In this document: one piece after another, positions 6,472-10,831 of the stretch
How the letters are laid out: each line of letters starts with the position of its first letter
Numbering within the stretch: position 1 is the first letter of the stretch
DNA from: an archaeon
GTDB lineage: Archaea; Nanobdellota; Nanobdellia; Woesearchaeales; JAGVOV01
DNA: 10,831 bases
Assembly: GCA_020052545.1 (NCBI GenBank)
Contig: JAGVOV010000038.1
Coordinates: 1-10,831 of the forward strand
Direction: 5' to 3'
Notes under the pieces: generated by a model
Told to the model about the DNA's origin: nothing
Seen by the model: only the letters and a program-made list of their open reading frames with translations
Databases searched by the model: none
Translations under genes and position numbers: made by a program

Positions 6472-7041
6472 ATGTTGCAACTTGACGAGCAGGAAAAAAT
6501 GATTGTTCGGGAGCTGATAAGAGACCCAAGGTCATCGGATAACCATATCGGGAAGACAGCAAAAATCCCAATCAAGACAGTCAACAGGAAAAGGAAACTG
6601 CTTGAAGAGCAAGGCCTACTTTCTTACTACACTTCATTGAATCATGCCGATTCCGGGACAGCAACATTGTCTGCCAGGAAAATGTATATAATTGAGCTGC
6701 AGTATGGCATAACAAATGACGCTTTCATGCAGAAAGTCCATATGCTCCTTGACAAGCCTTTGAGCAGGAAGCACATCCATGCGAGCTTTTTGGCAGAATC
6801 CCGCGGCCATCTGGCGCTTGTCCTGATGCTTGAGGCGCAGGAACAGCTGGAGCTTTTAGAAATCTTGAATGGCCAGATTGTGCCTGAGCTGAAGCTGCAT
6901 CTCGGCGAACACTGTATAAAGAACATTGAGATGCTGCCTTTGATGGCTGATATATCAAATTTCCACAATTACAGCAATGAAAGCACAGAACAGGGAAAGC
7001 TGAAGAAAGATATCGCTGATGACAGCATCTTTGTCATTTAG
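6472..7041 (+). CDS. Lrp/AsnC-like transcriptional regulator
   Basis: The 189-residue protein begins with an Lrp-type helix-turn-helix (about 3-55): LDEQEKMIVRELIRDPRSSD, then HIGKTAKIPIKTVNRKRKLLEEQGLL. The recognition helix lies near 32-48. A beta-alpha-beta region from about 70 (KMYIIELQYGITNDAFMQKV) through HASFLAESRGHLALVLMLEA and ILNGQIVPELK is consistent with the ACT/RAM-like effector domain. A C-terminal tail of about 30 residues makes it longer than typical Lrp proteins (about 150-165). The ATG is about 27 nt from a TATA box, so translation is probably leaderless. It sits between two glucan operons, divergent from GT4 and 49 nt before the GT3 synthase, which points to control of storage polysaccharide. 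The effector is unknown. The HTH call is good; the effector-domain call is moderate. Confidence 0.75.
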   Translation: MLQLDEQEKMIVRELIRDPRSSDNHIGKTAKIPIKTVNRKRKLLEEQGLLSYYTSLNHADSGTATLSARKMYIIELQYGITNDAFMQKVHMLLDKPLSRKHIHASFLAESRGHLALVLMLEAQEQLELLEILNGQIVPELKLHLGEHCIKNIEMLPLMADISNFHNYSNESTEQGKLKKDIADDSIFVI

Positions 7042-7045
7042 CAAA

Positions 7046-7087
7046 GTATATAAACCAATAAGTAAGCTTCAATAAAAAAAGAGGTGG
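7046..7087 (+). promoter_or_regulatory. promoter and ribosome binding site of the GT3-galT operon
   Basis: GTATATAAA at 7046-7054 is a good TATA box only 4 nt after the regulator's stop codon. GAGGTGG at 7081-7087 is a strong ribosome binding site three nt before the ATG at 7091. Predicted initiation near 7073-7078 gives a leader of about 15 nt. The two genes therefore have their own promoter, independent of the regulator's. Confidence 0.6.
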
Positions 7088-7090
7088 CAG

Positions 7091-8860
7091 ATGAAGGTTC
7101 CAAAAGCGGATGTGCTGCTCGAGGCGAGCTGGGAAGTTTGCAACAAGGTGGGTGGCATATACACTGTCGTAACATCGAAGGCGGCTCTGCTAAAAGAATA
7201 TTACAACAATTATTTTCTTATAGGTCCTTATTTTGAGAACAAGGCCAAAGTCGAGTGCGAGCTCCTGACTTCAAATGACCCTTTATGCCGCGACATGGCT
7301 GCGCAAGGGATAAAAGTTTACCGAGGGAAATGGCTGATCAAAGGTGAGCCAAACGTCATCCTTATCGATTTCTCCAGCCTTGTGGCCAGGAAAGATGAGA
7401 TAAAGAAGAAGCTTTGGGATCTTTACAAGATAGACAGCCTCTTCAGCAGCTGGGATTTTGAGGAGCCTGTGCTGTGGGCATGGGCCGTGGGCATGGTCAT
7501 CGAGAGACTATCACAGGATTTCCAGGGCAAGAAGATCGTAGGGCACTTCCATGAGTGGATGGCGGGCGCGGGCATACTCTACCTGAAATCAAAGAACAGT
7601 TCCATACACACCGTCTTTACGACGCACGCGACAATACTCGGAAGGACGATCGCCGAATCGGGCAATGCACTTTACGAGATATTGCCCAATATAAATCCAG
7701 ACCAAGAGGCCGCGAATCTCCACATAATGGACAAATTCACCACAGAGAGGGCATGTGCCAAGAATGCCGACATCTTCACGACAGTGTCGGAGATAACAGG
7801 CATTGAGGCAGAGAAGCTGCTCGACAGGAAGCCGGACGTGCTGACGCTGAATGGGCTGGACATGTCAAAATTCCCGAACTATGAGGAGATGGTTGTCAAG
7901 CATGTAGAGAGCAGGGACACCATAAGGGAATTCATCTCTTATTATTTCTTCCCTTATTATCATTTTGACATCGAGCGAAACCTTATCTTCTACATACTTG
8001 GCCGATATGAATTCAGGAACAAAGGGATTGACATCCTCATCAAGTCTTTAGGCAAGCTCAATGAGATGCTCAAGGAAGGGAATGTCAATCGCACCATAAC
8101 ATGCCTTTTCTTCATCCCTAATGAGCAGTTCGGCATAAAGATGGAGCTTCTCGAGAACAAGAATTTCTACAGAGAAATAAAGAATTTCATAAGCAGGCAT
8201 GAGAACGATATCCAGAAGCAGATGGTGAACGCGCTCCTGACTAAAGGGCAAGTGACTTCAGAGGATCTCTTCACGAAAGACTTCCTGCATGAGAATGTGA
8301 TGAAAGTGATGTCATTCAAGAAGAAAGGCACGCCTTCATTTGTGACTCATTATCTGAGGAATGAGGACAACGATGCCATAATCTCAAACCTCAAGGCGAA
8401 TGGCCTTGACAACAAGGAAGATGACAAAGTGAAGGTTATATGCTATCCGGTCTACCTGAATGGTGTAGATGGACTGATAGACCTCAATTATTATGATACG
8501 ATAATAGGCTGCCACCTCGGCATATTCCCGAGCTATTATGAGCCTTATGGCTACACGCCGCTGGAAAGCGCAGCGCTGGGGGTGCCGGCGATAACGACAG
8601 ACCTCTCCGGCTTCGGCATGTTCATACAGAAGAAAAGCCCGATAGTCAACAAGTCCGGATTATTTGTGATGCAGAGGCTAGGGAAGACAGAGCAGCAGAT
8701 GATAGATGAGCTTTCCGGCATCATGTTCAACTATGCCAAGCTTGACCGGGGCATGAGGGTGAAGAGCAGCATTGACGGGATGGCGCTCGCCGGCCTGGCA
8801 GACTGGAAGGACCTAATAGAAAACTACATCGAAGCGCATAACAGGGCGTTAGACAAATGA
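7091..8860 (+). CDS. GT3 family (eukaryote-type) glycogen synthase
   Basis: The 589-residue protein matches the Glycogen_syn/GT3 family throughout. LLEASWEVCNKVGGIYTVV (9-27) is the donor loop, GHFHEWMAGAGILYLK is at 151-166, and TVFTTHATILGR is at 174-185. GRYEFRNKG (304-312) has R305 and K311 at the donor-phosphate positions. IFPSYYEPYGYTPLESAALG (478-497) has the catalytic-region E484, and TTDLSGFG is at 502-509. GT3 enzymes extend alpha-1,4-glucan from UDP-glucose in the cytoplasm. Compared with animal and yeast enzymes (about 700 residues), the phospho-regulated tails are absent. The C-terminal arginine cluster that binds glucose-6-phosphate is reduced to LDRGMRVKSSIDGMAL before LADWKDLIENY, so that control is probably lost. 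The start is fixed by GAGGTGG three nt upstream. It overlaps the GalT gene by 4 nt (ATGA). Confidence 0.93.
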   Translation: MKVPKADVLLEASWEVCNKVGGIYTVVTSKAALLKEYYNNYFLIGPYFENKAKVECELLTSNDPLCRDMAAQGIKVYRGKWLIKGEPNVILIDFSSLVARKDEIKKKLWDLYKIDSLFSSWDFEEPVLWAWAVGMVIERLSQDFQGKKIVGHFHEWMAGAGILYLKSKNSSIHTVFTTHATILGRTIAESGNALYEILPNINPDQEAANLHIMDKFTTERACAKNADIFTTVSEITGIEAEKLLDRKPDVLTLNGLDMSKFPNYEEMVVKHVESRDTIREFISYYFFPYYHFDIERNLIFYILGRYEFRNKGIDILIKSLGKLNEMLKEGNVNRTITCLFFIPNEQFGIKMELLENKNFYREIKNFISRHENDIQKQMVNALLTKGQVTSEDLFTKDFLHENVMKVMSFKKKGTPSFVTHYLRNEDNDAIISNLKANGLDNKEDDKVKVICYPVYLNGVDGLIDLNYYDTIIGCHLGIFPSYYEPYGYTPLESAALGVPAITTDLSGFGMFIQKKSPIVNKSGLFVMQRLGKTEQQMIDELSGIMFNYAKLDRGMRVKSSIDGMALAGLADWKDLIENYIEAHNRALDK

Positions 8861-9798
8861 ACGAGCTGAGGAAAGACTACATTCTTGACAGATATGTCAT
8901 TGTCGCGGCTGCAAGAGCCACAAGACCGGACCAGTTTAAGAGAGAAGAGGAGAGCAAGCATTCTGACATATGTTATTTCTGTCCTGGCAACGAGCATCTC
9001 ACTCCAGCGGAGATAGGCAGGCTTCAGGACAACAACGGCTGGTATGTGAGATGGTTCGAGAACAAGTTTGCTGCTGTTAAGCAAGAGGGCTCTTTTGAGC
9101 TTAAGCTTGGTGACAATTTTTTCCTCTCAGGAACGGCTTTCGGAAAGCATGAAGTGATTGTGGAGAGCCCGCAGCATAATGATGAGCTCTCTTACCTAAG
9201 CGAAAGCCATATCATGGAGATACTTAAAGTATATAGCCACAGGATCGAGGAATTGGCCAAGATGCCAGGAATAAGATATGTTCAGGTTTTCAAGAACCAT
9301 CTTCACGATGCGGGAACAAGCCTTGTGCACACCCATAGCCAGGTTGTGGCCTACAACCTTATTCCAGCGTCGTTGCAGCAGAAACTTAATGCGATCTCAA
9401 GGCATTCAAGCTGCCCTCACTGCAAGATAATCGAGATAGAATCAAGAAGCGCAAGGACTGCCTTCTTAGGAAAGAATTTTGTGGCATTCTGCCCTTTCGC
9501 GTCTCGTTTCTTATATGAAGTTTGGGTGGTGCCAAAGAGGCATGTCAGGAGAATGTCAGAATTCAATGATGACGAGCTGCTTGACCTGGCTTCGATGCTG
9601 AAACTTATCTTGGTGAAATTGAAGCAGCTCAATGCGCCTTACAATCTTGTGATAAATTATTCTCCTAATGGCACGGACATGCATTTCCACATTGAGGTTA
9701 TGCCGCGCTTAGCCACATGGGCAGGCTTCGAGCTCGGGACTGAGACGACAATAAACCCTGTGGCTCCAGAGCACGCAGCAGAGTTCTACAGAAGCTGA
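8857..9798 (+). CDS. galT: GalT-type hexose-1-phosphate uridylyltransferase
   Basis: The 313-residue protein follows the GalT family. CYFCPGNEHLTP is at 39-50 with the C39/C42 zinc pair. VIVESPQH (100-107) supplies H107, and KNHLHDAGTSLVHTHSQVVA (146-165) holds the HIT-type active site, with H160 the expected nucleophile and H158 the fourth zinc ligand. CPHC is at 186-189, MHFHIEVMPR at 275-284, and the typical ending WAGFELGTETTINPVAPEHA at 288-307. The active site reads H-T-H instead of the usual H-P-H. GalT swaps UMP between UDP-glucose and galactose-1-phosphate, and archaeal relatives can act as UTP:hexose-1-phosphate uridylyltransferases. Here it is translationally coupled to GT3 (4-nt overlap), so supplying UDP-glucose for glycogen is a reasonable inference. 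No Leloir partner (GalK, GalE) is visible. No ribosome binding site stands before the ATG, as expected for a coupled gene. Confidence 0.92.
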   Translation: MNELRKDYILDRYVIVAAARATRPDQFKREEESKHSDICYFCPGNEHLTPAEIGRLQDNNGWYVRWFENKFAAVKQEGSFELKLGDNFFLSGTAFGKHEVIVESPQHNDELSYLSESHIMEILKVYSHRIEELAKMPGIRYVQVFKNHLHDAGTSLVHTHSQVVAYNLIPASLQQKLNAISRHSSCPHCKIIEIESRSARTAFLGKNFVAFCPFASRFLYEVWVVPKRHVRRMSEFNDDELLDLASMLKLILVKLKQLNAPYNLVINYSPNGTDMHFHIEVMPRLATWAGFELGTETTINPVAPEHAAEFYRS

Positions 9799-9940
9799 AG
9801 AAAGTACCGTAAATCTTCTTAAATCAGTTCTCATTTCTGCCAGAATCGAAATCTTTCTTCAATCATCAAAATGAATCTCCTCAATTTACAGCAAAGTATT
9901 TTAACATTTCATATCCTTTTTGTGTCATGCAACCAAAAAC

Positions 9941-9950
9941 AATAAATACT
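9941..9950 (+). promoter_or_regulatory. TATA box of the toxin-antitoxin operon
   Basis: AATAAATACT after an A-rich stretch is centred about 30 nt before the ATG at 9975. It resembles the box before the Lrp-like gene in both sequence and spacing. It lies downstream of the in-frame ATG at 9927, so a message from this promoter would not contain that codon; this decides the antitoxin start. Confidence 0.5.
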
Positions 9951-9954
9951 CTTT

Positions 9955-9974
9955 GTTATATCAACAGATATAAC
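9955..9974. promoter_or_regulatory. perfect inverted repeat abutting the antitoxin start, candidate operator
   Basis: GTTATATC (9955-9962) and GATATAAC (9967-9974) are exact reverse complements separated by AACA. The repeat ends on the base before the ATG and starts 4 nt after the TATA box, so a bound protein would block initiation. That is the usual place for a toxin-antitoxin autoregulatory operator. The repeat is directly visible; the role is inferred. Confidence 0.6.
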
Positions 9975-10253
9975 ATGAAAGGACCCCAGAAAATATTGAG
10001 GTATCCGAGGCTGGATACGATCCTGATGGCGGAAAATTACATCAGAAAACATGACGGCGAGTTCAAGAAAAGGGCATTGTGGGAGCATCTGCCCAGAGGG
10101 ACAATGTACCAGACATACTGTGTCATCATAGATTACCTTTTGTTCTCTCATAAAATCTCCATCGATGCTGAGGGAAAGATTGGATGGATATATTATCCGG
10201 AGGATGTTAAAAAGCTGATGAAAGACAAAAGCCTTTTTTGGAACGGAAAATGA
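9975..10253 (+). CDS. winged-helix-like antitoxin of a RelE-type module (putative)
   Basis: The 92-residue protein begins MKGPQKILRYPRLDTILMAE. Its layout fits a winged helix-turn-helix: helix RLDTILMAENYIRKH (about 12-26), helix KKRALWEHLP (31-40), recognition-type helix TMYQTYCVIIDYLLFSH (43-59), and a beta hairpin ISIDAEGKIGWIYYP (61-75). It resembles small archaeal DNA-binding proteins often found next to RelE-like genes. The start at 9975, not 9927, is chosen because the TATA box at 9941-9950 and the palindrome at 9955-9974 lie between the two ATGs, making the message essentially leaderless. The stop overlaps the toxin ATG by 4 nt. As antitoxin it would bind the toxin and repress its own promoter. 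The fold and pairing are inferred; DNA and gene order support them. Confidence 0.68.
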   Translation: MKGPQKILRYPRLDTILMAENYIRKHDGEFKKRALWEHLPRGTMYQTYCVIIDYLLFSHKISIDAEGKIGWIYYPEDVKKLMKDKSLFWNGK

Positions 10254-10585
10254 AACTTCCTTCTAAGGTGAGGTTTGCTGACATAAAATTGCAGGAAGCC
10301 TACGAATCCTTGCAAAATTCAACCGGTTTTGAGAAAAAGCTCCATGGTTCCATAAAGAATGCTTTTGCTTCGCTTGAGAAAAACGCTTTTTCTGGAACTC
10401 AAATTCAGAAAAAATTGATTCCAAAGGAATATATTCGAAAATATAGGATTGATAACCTTTGGAAATATAATTTGTTAAACGGTTGGAGGCTCATTTATTA
10501 TATCAAAGGCAACCAAACCTTGGTGTTGAGTGTTATTTTAGACTGGCTTTCACATGCAGACTATGAGAAGAAGCTCAAATATTAA
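10250..10585 (+). CDS. RelE/ParE-superfamily toxin
   Basis: The 111-residue protein matches archaeal RelE-like toxins. An N-terminal helical hairpin (about 8-45; FADIKLQEAYESL, FEKKLHGSIKNAFASL) is followed by the beta-sheet core KKLIPKEYIRKYRIDNLWKY (54-73), NGWRLIYYI (77-85) and LVLSVILDWLSHADYEKKLK (91-110). R80 in GWRLIYY and the C-terminal H102/Y105 sit where RelE/YoeB-type enzymes carry catalytic basic and aromatic residues. Such toxins usually cut mRNA in the ribosomal A site. An upstream TTG at 10238 is in frame, but ATG 10250 is preferred: it forms an ATGA overlap with the antitoxin stop and begins the MKLPSKVRFA strand. The gene reads more AT-rich than the glucan genes, compatible with recent transfer. 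Toxicity is not shown by sequence alone. Confidence 0.82.
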   Translation: MKLPSKVRFADIKLQEAYESLQNSTGFEKKLHGSIKNAFASLEKNAFSGTQIQKKLIPKEYIRKYRIDNLWKYNLLNGWRLIYYIKGNQTLVLSVILDWLSHADYEKKLKY

Positions 10586-10616
10586 ACCGGAAACTATTAC
10601 TTATCTCAATCTGGCT

Positions 10617-10831
10617 TTAATATAATCTTCCGCCAATCGGGACTTCTTTTCCTGGCTGGATGAGGACGCATTCCTTGTTTTGGTCATGGACCCCGAGTGT
10701 CAAGACCTCTGATAAAAATGGCCCTATCTGTCTTGGTGGGAAGTTGACAACGCAAAGTACCAATCTGCCTTTCAAGTCTTCCTTTTTGTAATTCTTGACA
10801 ATCTGGACACTTGATCTCTTAATCCCAATAC
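10617..10831 (-). CDS. tRNA-binding domain protein (MetRS beta/Trbp111-like), C-terminal part
   Basis: The last 70 residues are visible; the gene runs past the right edge. IGIKRSSVQIVKNYKKEDL, GRLVLCVVNFPPRQIGPF, LSEVLTLGV and PGKEVPIGGRLY follow the EMAP-II/Trbp111 OB-fold domain. The best hallmarks are the SS-x-QI-x-x-Y segment, VVNFPPRQIGPF and SEVL-x-LG. In archaea this domain is either a separate MetRS beta subunit or fused to the C-terminus of methionyl-tRNA synthetase; its job is to hold tRNA near the enzyme. Which form applies here cannot be seen. It converges on the toxin gene with 31 nt between the stops, and no clear terminator is visible there. Confidence 0.88.
   Translation of the reverse strand, partial: IGIKRSSVQIVKNYKKEDLKGRLVLCVVNFPPRQIGPFLSEVLTLGVHDQNKECVLIQPGKEVPIGGRLY

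Noticed and set aside
9797..9833. Weak hairpin (CTGAAGAA ... TTCTT ... TCAG) after galT as a terminator
   Set aside because: The stem is short and interrupted, with no adjacent T run, so support is too thin.
9870..9944. 24-codon frame in the gap between galT and the antitoxin
   Set aside because: No binding site or promoter; AT-rich intergenic sequence with no protein-like pattern.
9927..9974. Earlier ATG extending the antitoxin by 16 residues
   Set aside because: It precedes the TATA box and palindrome, and the added residues (QPKTINTLCYINRYN) look like translated promoter DNA.
10238..10249. TTG start extending the toxin by four residues
   Set aside because: The ATG at 10250 makes a standard ATGA overlap and begins the conserved first strand.

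Overview
The window looks like a piece of an archaeal chromosome, most likely from a small-genome DPANN-type lineage such as Woesearchaeota or Pacearchaeota. This is inferred from gene content and style, not from a marker gene. Supporting signs are TATA-like boxes about 25-30 nt before several genes, genes that appear leaderless, GAGGTGG-type ribosome binding sites on others, heavy AGG/AGA and ATA codon use, short intergenic gaps, 1-8 nt gene overlaps, a GT3 (eukaryote-type) glycogen synthase, a GH57 glycosidase and a DUF5752 protein.

Layout. Positions 2-742 (+) are the 3' part of a HemN/HemW-like radical SAM gene. It converges on a tight three-gene minus-strand operon (1893 down to 746): a 56-residue AbrB-like protein, a 104-residue zinc-ribbon protein and a VTT/TVP38-type membrane protein. 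An AT-rich divergent promoter region (1894-2110) follows. Next, on plus, is a 427-residue protein carrying the phosphohistidine swivelling domain of PEP synthase but no ATP-grasp or PEP-binding barrel (2111-3394).

The centre (3389-9798) is a polysaccharide-metabolism island of two divergent operons. The minus-strand arm is a GT4 glycosyltransferase (glycogen/starch-synthase-like), a GH57 alpha-amylase-like glycosidase and a DUF5752 protein, packed end to end. The plus-strand arm is an Lrp-like regulator, then a GT3 glycogen synthase and a GalT-type hexose-1-phosphate uridylyltransferase that overlap by 4 nt. The 288-bp gap between the arms (6184-6471) holds a TATA-like box facing each way, a perfect 14-bp palindrome and a looser 23-bp dyad. 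The simplest reading is glycogen-like storage: GalT supplies or exchanges UDP-hexose, GT3 and GT4 extend glucan, GH57 trims or remodels it, and the Lrp-like protein may sense metabolic state and act on the shared promoter region. The regulation is inference.

The right end holds a probable type II toxin-antitoxin module: a winged-helix antitoxin (9975-10253) and a RelE/ParE-like toxin (10250-10585). A perfect 8-4-8 palindrome abuts the antitoxin start codon, as expected for an autoregulatory operator. The window ends inside a minus-strand gene for a tRNA-binding (MetRS-beta/Trbp111-like) domain (10617-10831). I found no tRNA, rRNA, CRISPR array or insertion sequence.
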